Part shown: positions 50,392-58,686 of the stretch, in pieces | How the letters are laid out: every line of letters begins with the position of its first letter | How positions within the stretch are numbered: the first letter of the stretch is position 1 | Assembly: GCA_965219515.1 (NCBI GenBank) | Contig: OZ244776.1 | Location: 310,001-374,000 of the forward strand | Source: Ilyomonas sp965219515 | Lineage (GTDB): Bacteria > Bacteroidota > Bacteroidia > Chitinophagales > Chitinophagaceae | DNA length: 64,000 nucleotides | Reading direction: 5' to 3' | Program-made: the position numbers and the translations under genes | The notes under the pieces: model-generated | Told to the model about the DNA's origin: nothing | Seen by the model: the letters and a program-made list of their open reading frames with translations, nothing else | Database searches by the model: none

Positions 50392-51219
50392 ATGAGATAC
50401 GCCAGATTTTTTTTATTTCTGATTGTGATGTATGGCGCCGTTCCGGCTTTCAGCCAATATTATTATAACGACATTATCGCTCTTCAACAATCGCAAAAGC
50501 AATACGCATTATTGGTTGCCAATCATGTGTCGCATGTATCTGCCGTAAGTTATAATGGCACACAGCCGGCCGACAATTTTAAGCTGGAGCAGCAGATATC
50601 GCCCGATGCCAATAAAATAACCACCACATCAGGCGATCCTTCATCCGGCGATTTATTTACGATAAACACTTACAGCAAAGGCAGGCTTACCGTAACGCGC
50701 GACAGCAGCGATCATGTTCTTTCGGTAACACGCTACAATTACGATGCATCGGGTAATATCAGCAGCATCATAACATCGTCCGATGACGCTTTTATGAACA
50801 GCCATTCCGAAGAAATCCATCAATGGATTTACAATGGAAATGCGCCCGAAAAAATGCTGCGGATAAAAGATAAAACAGATACCACAATCATAACCTTTAC
50901 TTACGATGCGGGCAATGTGGCGCAGGAAACCCGGACAAGAAAAGGCCAAACAACAGAAACGTATTACTACTATTACAACACCAAAAATGAGCTTACCGAT
51001 ATCGTGCGTTATAACAGCCGCGTACAAAAAATGCTGCCCGATTTTTTGTTTGAATATAACAATGCCGGAAACATCAGTCAGATGATGCAGGTGCCGGGCG
51101 GAAGCAGCGATTATCTGATTTGGAAATACACATACAACGGAAGCGGACTAAAGGAAAGAGAACTGCTATACAACAAACAGCAGGAGCTTATTGGCAGTGT
51201 AGTGTATAAATATGAATAA
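50392..51219 (+). CDS. Secreted protein with YD/RHS-like repeats
   Basis: 275 residues from the ATG at 50392 (MRYARFFLFLIVMYGAV), which gives a proper signal peptide ending FSQ; the six-residue upstream extension is possible. The mature part contains repeated Tyr-Asp type strands, such as VTRYNYDASGNISSI, FTYDAGNVAQET, YYYNTKNELTDIVRY, FEYNNAGNISQM and WKYTYNGSGLKERELLY. These resemble YD repeats that form a beta-shell in RHS proteins, but the protein is short and lacks a toxin tail. Role unknown. Confidence 0.75.
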   Translation: MRYARFFLFLIVMYGAVPAFSQYYYNDIIALQQSQKQYALLVANHVSHVSAVSYNGTQPADNFKLEQQISPDANKITTTSGDPSSGDLFTINTYSKGRLTVTRDSSDHVLSVTRYNYDASGNISSIITSSDDAFMNSHSEEIHQWIYNGNAPEKMLRIKDKTDTTIITFTYDAGNVAQETRTRKGQTTETYYYYYNTKNELTDIVRYNSRVQKMLPDFLFEYNNAGNISQMMQVPGGSSDYLIWKYTYNGSGLKERELLYNKQQELIGSVVYKYE

Positions 51220-51221
51220 AA

Positions 51222-51256
51222 ATTATGATTTATAATTTCAGAATTTTGAGTGCTTA
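51222..51256. repeat. Heptad-register repeat tract (ATTATGA type), 5 units
   Basis: ATTATGA, TTTATAA, TTTCAGA, ATTTTGA, GTGCTTA in register, starting 3 bp after the stop of the YD-repeat gene. Confidence 0.6.
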
Positions 51257-51297
51257 AAATTTATACGAATTAAAAATCATAACCCAAATATCAAAAC

Positions 51298-51816
51298 CTA
51301 AACCGGTGTTTGAGACATAAACAACGCTTTTAGCTCAACTGCTTCATCGGGCTTCATTTTGCCGCCCAATATCAGTCTTACCTGTCTTCTGCGCAGCGCA
51401 CTTTCATACAATACCTGTTCTTCTTTGGTTTCGGGTATTACAGGCGGCACAGGTCGCGGCTTTCCGTTTTGGTCTAATGCTACAAACGTAAAATAGGCTT
51501 CATTGCTTTCATATTGTTGTTCATAATCTTGTCCCCAAACGCGGATATAAATTTCCATCGAAGTGGTAAAAGCCCTCGTCAGCTTGGCTTCTATATGCAC
51601 CAGGTTGCCAAGCCTGATGGGTGTTTTAAAACTGATGTTATCAACGCTCGCCGTCATGCCCGGACCTTTGCAGTGCTTACCTGCCGCCATGGCGGCGGCA
51701 ATGTCCATCCAATACATCAGCCGCCCGCCCATCAAGTTGCCATACGTATTGGTATCATTGGGCAGTACAATTTCATTCATTACCGTAAAGCTTTCCGCCG
51801 CACGCAAGCCTTCCAT
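51298..51816 (-). CDS. Acyl-CoA thioesterase, hotdog fold (YciA/BACH type)
   Basis: 172 residues. VLPNDTNTYGNLMGGRLMYWMDIAAAMAAGKHC is the hotdog signature with the catalytic Asn/Asp positions (NDTNTYGN; MDIAAA), and FKTPIRLGNLVHIEAKLTRAFTTSMEIYIRVWG is the central strand region. Such enzymes hydrolyse acyl-CoA to acid and CoA. Chain preference cannot be inferred. Gene is alone; the 319-bp gap upstream (51817-52135) contains the GTCTCA-bounded repeat and no gene. Confidence 0.9.
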   Translation of the reverse strand: MEGLRAAESFTVMNEIVLPNDTNTYGNLMGGRLMYWMDIAAAMAAGKHCKGPGMTASVDNISFKTPIRLGNLVHIEAKLTRAFTTSMEIYIRVWGQDYEQQYESNEAYFTFVALDQNGKPRPVPPVIPETKEEQVLYESALRRRQVRLILGGKMKPDEAVELKALFMSQTPV

Positions 51817-52006
51817 ATTTTTTTATTTTGCGGGTAAAGATAAGTATCGCCGGCGCCACAGTTTTATAATCGGTTCGTTAATAACCAACAAAGTGTAGCG
51901 CAAATTCAAATTTAGCAACGTTACTTTGCCGGTTGTATTCATTTTTCAGGCACAAGCGCAGCTAAAGAAGAATCATACATCGGGTCGTATATCGCTTTGC
52001 AATATT

Positions 52007-52085
52007 GTCTCACATATTCGAGAGGCTATATTAATATCTGCGATTATCTGTGATATCTGTGAGAGTCATTTTTTAAAATTGAGAC
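52007..52085. repeat. GTCTCA-bounded repeat element, copy 1
   Basis: 79 bp bounded by inverse GTCTCA (52007-52012) and TGAGAC (52080-52085). The core is AATATCTGCG-ATTATCTGTG-type units with about 10-bp period, then GAGTCATTTT. Closely related to 55498-55606. Confidence 0.7.
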
Positions 52086-52135
52086 ACCACCAAACATCGT
52101 GGTATCCTATGATTTCTTTATAAAAATATCCTGCA

Positions 52136-53113
52136 TTGGCGGCAATAAATAACATAAAAAAACATAAGCTGGCGGTTATCACGCTTGCCTACTGGTTTTT
52201 GCTCGTTTACATTCTGGTAGCGCTTGTATTCTGGTATCTTGAGCTACAGCAGCAAAATAGTCAGATGTACGATTACCGCGTTGAGCAATTGAAAAAAGAA
52301 GAGTTAGGTTTTGCGCAAAAATTTGCCGAAGCAAACGATGCAAAGCGACGCAAAACATCGCAATACATCGGCGAAGGCGCTACATTTTTATTGCTCATTC
52401 TGGTCGGCGCCGTGTTTGTTTATCGCGCTACGCGCAAACAATTGTTGCTGTCGCAGCAGCAGCAAAATTTTATGATGGCCGTTACGCACGAATTTAAAAC
52501 GCCCATTGCCGTTACGCGCCTCAATTTAGAAACGTTGCAAAAACGGAAATTAGAAGAAGCGCAGCAACAAAAGCTCATCGGCAATACCTTGCAGGAAAAC
52601 AACCGGCTTAATTTATTAACCAATAATATTTTAATTGCTTCGCAATTAGAAGCCGGCGCGTATCATCTCAGTAAACAGTCGCTTGTGATAAGCGACCTTG
52701 CGGCCGAAGTAATAAAAGAATACACCGTTCGGTATCCGCTGCGTAATATTCTAATCCGCATTCAACCCGATATAGAAATGAAAGGCGAACCTTTGTTGCT
52801 GCAAATGCTCATCAGCAACCTGTTGGATAACGCCATAAAATATTCAGATAAAGAAAGTCAGATTGAATTTGTATTACAAAAACACAACCCTTACGTTCTC
52901 TTATCCGTTTCAGATGAAGGAATTGGCATTGCCGATGCGGAAAAAAAGAAAGTGTTTGATAAATTTTACCGTGTGGGCAGCGAAGAAACGCGCACTGCAA
53001 AAGGAACCGGTCTTGGCCTTTACATCTGCCGGCAAATTGTGCAAAGCCTGCAGGGAAAAATAGCCGTTAGCGACAATCAGCCAAAGGGAAGTATTTTTAC
53101 CGTGCAATTATAA
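52136..53113 (+). CDS. Sensor histidine kinase
   Basis: 325 residues, TTG start. Membrane helices at about 12-34 and 80-100 with a short charged periplasmic part between. HisKA has MMAVTHEFKTPIAV, N box LISNLLDNAIKYS, G1 SDEGIGI, F box FDKFYRVGSEET, and G2 GTGLGLYICRQI. It pairs with the OmpR-type regulator 103 bp downstream. Signal unknown; the small periplasmic domain offers little for ligand binding. Confidence 0.92.
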   Translation: MAAINNIKKHKLAVITLAYWFLLVYILVALVFWYLELQQQNSQMYDYRVEQLKKEELGFAQKFAEANDAKRRKTSQYIGEGATFLLLILVGAVFVYRATRKQLLLSQQQQNFMMAVTHEFKTPIAVTRLNLETLQKRKLEEAQQQKLIGNTLQENNRLNLLTNNILIASQLEAGAYHLSKQSLVISDLAAEVIKEYTVRYPLRNILIRIQPDIEMKGEPLLLQMLISNLLDNAIKYSDKESQIEFVLQKHNPYVLLSVSDEGIGIADAEKKKVFDKFYRVGSEETRTAKGTGLGLYICRQIVQSLQGKIAVSDNQPKGSIFTVQL

Positions 53114-53117
53114 AAAA

Positions 53118-53190
53118 ATTGCCCGCAGGCAACGCAGATTATCGCAGATATTGTATCCGCTTTTTTTGCGACGATCAGCAATATCTGCGG
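53118..53190. repeat. Palindromic 9-10-bp-period repeat between kinase and regulator
   Basis: CGCAGATATTG (53143-53153) pairs perfectly with CAATATCTGCG (53179-53189), 11 bp with a 25-base loop; further CGCAGATTAT words precede it. Same vocabulary as 52007 and 55498. It lies 27 bp before the regulator start, in the middle of the two-gene unit. Confidence 0.7.
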
Positions 53191-53216
53191 GAAACATCAT
53201 ACATAAAAAAGAAAGT

Positions 53217-53924
53217 ATGCTGAAAGATACAAAAGGCAATATTTTATTGGTGGAGGACGAAGAAAATCTGCACGAAGCCCTGAAGCTAAATCTTGAAATA
53301 GAAGGCTATGGCATTACGTCGGCTTACACCGGCTCGCAAGCCTTGAAAGCCATACAGAATGAGTATTTCGACCTTGTTATCATGGACATTATGCTGCCGG
53401 AAATAGACGGCATTTCGGTTACCGAAAACATTCGGGTGCAGCATCTTGATGTGCCGGTGCTTATTCTCAGCGCAAAAAATACCGGTGCAGACAGGGTGCT
53501 GGGTTTGAAAAAAGGCGCGGATGATTACATGACCAAGCCGTTTAACCTGGAAGAACTGATACTTCGGGTGAATAAGCTAATACAAAAAAACAAACAGCTG
53601 CAAACCAAAGAACTGATTGGTGATACGTATGAATTTGCCAGCAACAAAATTGATTTTAAAGCGCAGGAAGCCGTAACGTGGAATGGGCAAAAAACAGAAC
53701 TGAGCAAGAAAGAAGCGATGCTGCTAAAGCTATTGATTGAAAACAAAGGCGAAGTGGTAACACGCGAAAAAATATTGCAGGTGGTGTGGGGCTATAATGT
53801 GTATCCCACCACGCGCACCATTGATAATTTTATACTCAATTTCAGAAAATATTTTGAACCCGACAGCCGCAACCCGGTTCATTTTCATTCGGTAAGAGGC
53901 ATGGGTTATAAATATACCGACTGA
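53217..53924 (+). CDS. OmpR/PhoB-type response regulator
   Basis: 235 residues from the ATG at 53217 (MLKDTKGNILLVEDEE). Receiver with Asp57 (VIMDIMLPEIDG) and Lys in KPFNLEEL; C-terminal winged helix (about 135-235) with ELSKKEAMLLKLLIENKGEVVTREKIL, TTRTIDNFILNFRKYFE and HFHSVRGMGYKYTD. Works with the kinase at 52136. Its last 19 bp overlap the 3' end of the convergent batD. Confidence 0.94.
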   Translation: MLKDTKGNILLVEDEENLHEALKLNLEIEGYGITSAYTGSQALKAIQNEYFDLVIMDIMLPEIDGISVTENIRVQHLDVPVLILSAKNTGADRVLGLKKGADDYMTKPFNLEELILRVNKLIQKNKQLQTKELIGDTYEFASNKIDFKAQEAVTWNGQKTELSKKEAMLLKLLIENKGEVVTREKILQVVWGYNVYPTTRTIDNFILNFRKYFEPDSRNPVHFHSVRGMGYKYTD

Positions 53925-55354
53925 TTGTTTTCGAGCCGTTGAATCAGTTCGCTCAATTGTTCAATCAGGGCGGTTCGTATTACCTCATCGGATGAAGGCG
54001 CATATAAATTTTCGTTGCAAACGGAAATTATTTTGCGCGCCTTTATGGCTAACGTTTCATCTATACCATACAGCAGATTCAGCAAAATCACTTCATCATC
54101 CTGCTTTGGCGAAAGCCTCAGTTGCAAAGCGCTTACCAGCAATGTTTTGGCGTTGGCAAAAAATATTTTATTGTCTTCGGCTTCGTGCAAAGCGGTTAAC
54201 AGCAATTCGTAATCCGGCTTCGCAACTACTTCGGACTCTTTTGGAACCGTTTGTTTTGGTTCTTCTTTTACGATATCATTTTTTTTATTGCCGCCTTTGT
54301 TTTTATTACTGTTAATCAACAGCCAGACGATAACAACAACAATAGCGATGGCAGGAACCAGCCACAGATAATTTTGATTTGATACATCGCCCGGCATCAT
54401 TGCTGCCGGATTTTTCTTTTTTATTGCCGTCGTTATCAGCAGCGGAATGGCTTTGGTAGTAATGGTTTCATATTTTTTAAGGTCGGTATTAAAGTAAGTA
54501 AACGAAATTCCGGGTATAATTGTCGTGCCTTTTCTGGTAACGATAAACGGAAAAATGAACGTTTTATCGCCGCTTTCGGGAAAGTTCAGGCGGTTGATGT
54601 GCTGGCTGTCTGTCGGGTCGAAATGTTCGGTATGCCTTGCCCATTTTATGGCGGGTTCGGTAACGGCTTCAATATTGCCCGCGCCGGCTATGGTTACCTG
54701 CAGGCGGTTGTTTTCACCGGCGGCAATGGTAGTGCTGTCTGTTTTCGCTTCTATAGTAAATTTTCCCGTTATGCCGCTGAAATTCTCCGGCTGCTTCTCC
54801 GGCAATGCGTTTACTGCAATCGGGTAAGGCTCGCTGCTTACCTCTCCCGAATAGCTTTTTTGCAGATACGGATTGTCAGTGGTAGAAAACGAAACTTCGT
54901 TGCTTACCGTTGCCGGCGGAATGGTCAGATCGCCGGCTTTCAGCGGTATGATCTGCACTTTTCTTATCAGTTGCACGCGGTAAATAGCGCCTTTCTCTTT
55001 TTGTATCTGATCGGGTTCGTCGTCCGTCATTTCTATTACGCTGCAGCCGCTGAATGCCACCTGCTTTATTACTTTGGAATGGCACGAAACCGCCGTATAA
55101 AGCTGATAGGTTACCAATACCGGCTCGCCTACAAAACAGGTTTTCTTGCTAACGGATGTTTTTATAAAAATAAGATGACGGATTTTTTCCTGCGGATTTT
55201 CGCCGGGCTGTAAAACAGAGTTTTTTATATAATCGCTCTGCCCGTCAGCCCGGTTTAGCAGGGATGGCAACTGCATTGGCTGCGCCATTGTTTTCATGCA
55301 AAACAGGCACGGCAGCAGCCAAACAAAAAAGACCCTTTTCTTTCTTTTCTGCAT
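53906..55354 (-). CDS. batD: BatD-family protein
   Basis: 482 residues. Signal peptide (to about TMAQ), several immunoglobulin-like beta domains (VGEPVLVTYQLYTAV, YRVQLIRKVQIIPLKAGDLTIPPATVS with the QIIPLKAG motif typical of BatD, KTFIFPFIVTRKGTTIIPGISFTYF), a single membrane span (YLWLVPAIAIVVVIVWLLI, about 330-350), and a cytoplasmic helical tail. BatD normally belongs to a batABCDE operon linked to moxR and stress tolerance; none of the others are here, so this is a solitary copy and may have a separate role. Confidence 0.82.
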   Translation of the reverse strand: MQKRKKRVFFVWLLPCLFCMKTMAQPMQLPSLLNRADGQSDYIKNSVLQPGENPQEKIRHLIFIKTSVSKKTCFVGEPVLVTYQLYTAVSCHSKVIKQVAFSGCSVIEMTDDEPDQIQKEKGAIYRVQLIRKVQIIPLKAGDLTIPPATVSNEVSFSTTDNPYLQKSYSGEVSSEPYPIAVNALPEKQPENFSGITGKFTIEAKTDSTTIAAGENNRLQVTIAGAGNIEAVTEPAIKWARHTEHFDPTDSQHINRLNFPESGDKTFIFPFIVTRKGTTIIPGISFTYFNTDLKKYETITTKAIPLLITTAIKKKNPAAMMPGDVSNQNYLWLVPAIAIVVVIVWLLINSNKNKGGNKKNDIVKEEPKQTVPKESEVVAKPDYELLLTALHEAEDNKIFFANAKTLLVSALQLRLSPKQDDEVILLNLLYGIDETLAIKARKIISVCNENLYAPSSDEVIRTALIEQLSELIQRLENNQSVYL

Positions 55355-55497
55355 CGAAGCAATTTAGCAGATAAAACCCAATGTTTGATGTTATGAATAT
55401 GATAATGAAGAGACAAATGCTTATATGAGAAAGGAGGCAGACAAAACCATGCAAAACCGATTTCTGATTGCGCTCAGTATAATGCATCCTGAATTTT

Positions 55498-55606
55498 GTC
55501 TCACAGATATCACAGATTCTGTATGTTTTACAAATTCAAAAGCGATGCTACATCAATATCTGTGATTATCTGCGGCATCTATGCGAGTCATTTTAAAATT
55601 TGAGAC
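55498..55606. repeat. GTCTCA-bounded repeat element, copy 2
   Basis: 109 bp with the same ends, GTCTCA (55498-55503) and TGAGAC (55601-55606), and the same core of AATATCTGTG / ATTATCTGCG units followed by GAGTCATTTTAAAATT. It is 30 bp longer than copy 1 in the left half. The remaining part of the 55355-55833 gap is AT-rich with nothing recognised. Confidence 0.7.
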
Positions 55607-55833
55607 ATTACCCAAAATAACAATATTAGTCTTTTCATTTTTTTTTAATTATCAGTCTTTTCTGGCCTGATTTTCGACAAGCGCGCGCCGACATTTATCA
55701 TCTTTTTTAATTACATATTAATTAATCTTAATCAGTGCGCAAATTATTTTATCCGTCCTTTGCAATTGTTAGTAGAATCCAATTTTTTTTAACCGATAGC
55801 TCCCGCTATCATCATTTTTTAAAATCCAATATC

Positions 55834-56868
55834 ATGAAAAAAGGTTACTTCTTTTTTATGGCTGCTATTGCCATAACCGTAACAAGTTGCCGGAAAGATC
55901 TCGTTTCAAACGATTTTCAGGCATCACAATCAGAACGCGGAACAGCCAGTGCCACCGCTTCCGAAGCGCCCGTCACCAAGCTTTCGCTTTCTAAAGCAAG
56001 CACCAATTACGGGGCTTTGATCAGTGCTTCATCAAGCTCCGACCCGTACGGTTTTACCAACAGCATTGCTGCTAAATTGGGTCTTTCCTGCATTCGGGAC
56101 AGAACGATTGTTCCGGGAAATAAAAAAGTAAAAATGCTGACTTCTTCTTACAATGTTTTACTCAATTTTTCGAGTAGTGGTTCCATGCCGATGAAATTCA
56201 GAACCGATATAACGGCTTATAAAAATGATCTTGAAAATACGGTAGCCAGCTTAAACAGTATGCCTGCCGTGGCAATTATTGAAAACGAAGAATCGAATAA
56301 AAATTATTTCACCGGCTCGGCTTCCGAATATCTCAGCCAGTTAAAAGCAGCCATCGCGGTTATGCACGCTCACGGTATTGCGGTTACCAATGGCGGCATC
56401 ACGTCAACCGGTCTTAAATATCTTACCTGGCAGGATTATATGAACCGTGGCATGAAGGCGCAAGCCGATGATTATAAAATGCGGATGCACGTTGCCATTA
56501 ATTCGGCAGATACAAAAGACCGGGCAAATTTTATCAGCACTTTGATTGCGAGTTATGCAACCATGGATATTGATTACGTAAATTTTCACTGGCGCTCTCA
56601 AACACCTGGCGATGCTCAGGGGCTGGGCGAAACCATTGATTATTTGAAAAGAGCGTCCGGCAAACCTGTTATAACCACCGAAATAGGGCAGTATGATAAA
56701 GAGCCGGTTACTCTTACTTCCACTGTTCAGATGTGTAAAAATTACCGTCTTCCTTTTGTTATCTGGTATAGCAACGAGGCAGATAGACGATCATTTCCGT
56801 TACAATATTCAAACGAATTGCTTACTGCTACAGGCTTTGCCTATCAGGCTTTTATTGCATCTAACTGA
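55834..56868 (+). CDS. Lipoprotein with clan GH-A-like TIM-barrel fold
   Basis: 344 residues from the ATG at 55834 (MKKGYFFFMAAIAITVTSC, lipobox VTSC). The catalytic region has beta-4 IIENEES (Asn-Glu pair, putative acid/base) and beta-7 KPVITTEIGQYDK (putative nucleophile Glu), separated by DIDYVNFHWRSQTPGD. This order fits glycoside hydrolases of clan GH-A, such as families 5, 39 or 79. Substrate unknown. It is convergent with a sulfatase, and both are surface lipoproteins, so a shared role in glycan breakdown is possible but not shown. Confidence 0.7.
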   Translation: MKKGYFFFMAAIAITVTSCRKDLVSNDFQASQSERGTASATASEAPVTKLSLSKASTNYGALISASSSSDPYGFTNSIAAKLGLSCIRDRTIVPGNKKVKMLTSSYNVLLNFSSSGSMPMKFRTDITAYKNDLENTVASLNSMPAVAIIENEESNKNYFTGSASEYLSQLKAAIAVMHAHGIAVTNGGITSTGLKYLTWQDYMNRGMKAQADDYKMRMHVAINSADTKDRANFISTLIASYATMDIDYVNFHWRSQTPGDAQGLGETIDYLKRASGKPVITTEIGQYDKEPVTLTSTVQMCKNYRLPFVIWYSNEADRRSFPLQYSNELLTATGFAYQAFIASN

Positions 56869-56899
56869 TTTTACATTTCGTTGTACGTTATTAAATTTT

Positions 56900-56937
56900 A
56901 AAACGGGAGAAAATTTTTAAAAATTTTCTCCCGTTTT
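56900..56937. terminator. Perfect 38-bp palindrome, bidirectional terminator
   Basis: 56900-56918 and 56919-56937 are exact inverse complements without a spacer; GC-rich CGGGAG/CTCCCG parts are flanked by A and T runs on both sides, so either transcript ends in T. It serves the convergent lipoprotein and sulfatase genes. Confidence 0.85.
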
Positions 56938-56991
56938 GCATTGAGGGATATTCAGTTGCCAAACAAAATGCTTTATTCAATTGTTGTTTTA

Positions 56992-58380
56992 TCAATTGTG
57001 CATAGAAGCAATGATGTTTTGAAAATTCTTTTTGACATTCTTTTCATAAGGAGTAAGCTGATTGCTTTTCAATGGCTTTCTCTCAAGCGAATCAGTCAAA
57101 ACATTAAAAAATTTGTTGGCATTGGTAGAATCGTATAATTTGTAGGTAAGATCCTGAACAAAATGTTTGTTTTGTTTTGGAATGGTTAAATCGGGTTTCC
57201 AGTAACAGTACGACCAGGTTCTTAAGTCAGATGGCGTGCTGCCTGTCAGATACGGATAAAATGATTTGCTGTCTAACAATCCGGCGGTGGCAAGACTAAA
57301 AGAAGGTATGCCAGCGATGTCGGTAAAAGTGGTAAAAAAATCGCTGTAATCTACAATGGCGGGCTGTATTGTGCCCGGCGTAATTGATGAAGGGTTGCTA
57401 ACAATAAGAGGCACATGCACACCAAATTCGGTTGGCGTTTTTTTACCACCGTCAATCTTTCTTCCCTGAAACTGTGAAGAAATAGCCGGCGGGGTTCCGT
57501 TATCACCGCTAAAAACAAAAACGGTATTTTGCGATAAGCCTTCCGCATCTATTTTACCGATAACTTCACCGATTTTTTTATCCATATATTTTACCATGGA
57601 AGGAAAATATCTTTTGTTTGACTTGTCTTTCAGCGGATTCCACGAAGCATACTGCGGATCATCGGGCGTAGGGCAAAAAGGCATGTGGCAAAGACTTAGC
57701 GGAAAGTAAACAAAAAAAGGCTTGTTTTTATTATCGGTTATGAATTGGCTGATGTAATCAACAAACATATCATCGGCATATTTTCCGTTGGTTTGCGACG
57801 CCGGCAGATAATTGCCGTTTTGATAAAGTTTCGGATTTTTATAGCGCTCCGTGCCACCGTTCTCGTCTGCATCGGTAAACGGATCAAACAAAAGATATTT
57901 GTCGAATCCCATTTGCGTAGCGCCCACATCACCATGTCCAAACTGCCATTTTCCGGCAACACAGGTTGCATAGCCTGCGTCATGTAAATAATTTACAAAT
58001 GTTTTTTGCGAAAGATCATAATTGCCCCAATCAATATAGTTTCTAAGGTTGTATTTTCCGCTCAGCAATTCTACCCGTGAAGGACAACAGTTTGGCGTAG
58101 CAAAGCAATGGCTAAACTGCATTCCGCCTGCCGCAAGTCTGTCTAAATTTGGTGTTGAATACGACTGACCGCCCGTATAAGTTGGTACTTCATAACCAAT
58201 ATCATCTGCCAGAAACATAATAATATTGGGCCTGGAAGCAGAACCAAAAAGAGTATTGGATATTCGGCTGTCGTTTGCCATTACTTTATTTTCTGTAAAA
58301 TTTTTTTGACAGGAAGAATAAATAAAAAGAAAACATAATAACAGCAGGCAATGGCAAAATTGTTTTGAAAGGATGTTCAT
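56992..58380 (-). CDS. Sulfatase, lipoprotein
   Basis: 462 residues from the ATG at 58380 (MNILSKQFCHCLLLLCFLF, then IYSSC lipobox); the frame extends 32 codons further but that part is not signal-like. Type I sulfatase motifs: RPNIIMFLADDIGYE (metal-binding Asp pair), the formylglycine motif C-C-P-S-R in TPNCCPSRVELLSGKY, GKWQFGH and FSGDNGTPP. The Cys requires oxidation to formylglycine by an anaerobic or FGE-type maturase, not present here. Acts on sulfated glycans in the periplasm or at the surface. Convergent with the GH-A-like lipoprotein. Confidence 0.92.
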   Translation of the reverse strand: MNILSKQFCHCLLLLCFLFIYSSCQKNFTENKVMANDSRISNTLFGSASRPNIIMFLADDIGYEVPTYTGGQSYSTPNLDRLAAGGMQFSHCFATPNCCPSRVELLSGKYNLRNYIDWGNYDLSQKTFVNYLHDAGYATCVAGKWQFGHGDVGATQMGFDKYLLFDPFTDADENGGTERYKNPKLYQNGNYLPASQTNGKYADDMFVDYISQFITDNKNKPFFVYFPLSLCHMPFCPTPDDPQYASWNPLKDKSNKRYFPSMVKYMDKKIGEVIGKIDAEGLSQNTVFVFSGDNGTPPAISSQFQGRKIDGGKKTPTEFGVHVPLIVSNPSSITPGTIQPAIVDYSDFFTTFTDIAGIPSFSLATAGLLDSKSFYPYLTGSTPSDLRTWSYCYWKPDLTIPKQNKHFVQDLTYKLYDSTNANKFFNVLTDSLERKPLKSNQLTPYEKNVKKNFQNIIASMHN

Positions 58381-58616
58381 GGAGTAAAAAATTAGTCTGG
58401 TTAAAATTTCGGCTAAAATAATATTCTTTTTTAATCTTATATTAATTTGTTTTAAGTTTTTCTTCAGAATTTTCAAACAGAGTTATCAATATAATTTTTG
58501 GTTATCATCTTACTTATACGACGCGTAACTATTTTTGATTGCAGATAAGAGCTTATAAATAAAACAAGGTCAATCAGAAATGATTGTGGAAAATATCCGC
58601 GGCAGTTGATAAAAAT

Positions 58617-58660
58617 AAAAAAGCAAGCACTTCTATTGGTTTGAAGCGCCTGCTTTTTTT
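58617..58660 (-). terminator. Intrinsic terminator of the orphan NtrC-type regulator
   Basis: AAAAAGCA...CTTC pairs with GAAG...TGCTTTTT (58617-58660) with internal mismatches; T-runs on both strands. 27 bp after the stop at 58687 on the minus strand. Confidence 0.7.
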
Positions 58661-58686
58661 GTAAGCAATAAGTAAAAATCAGTCTC

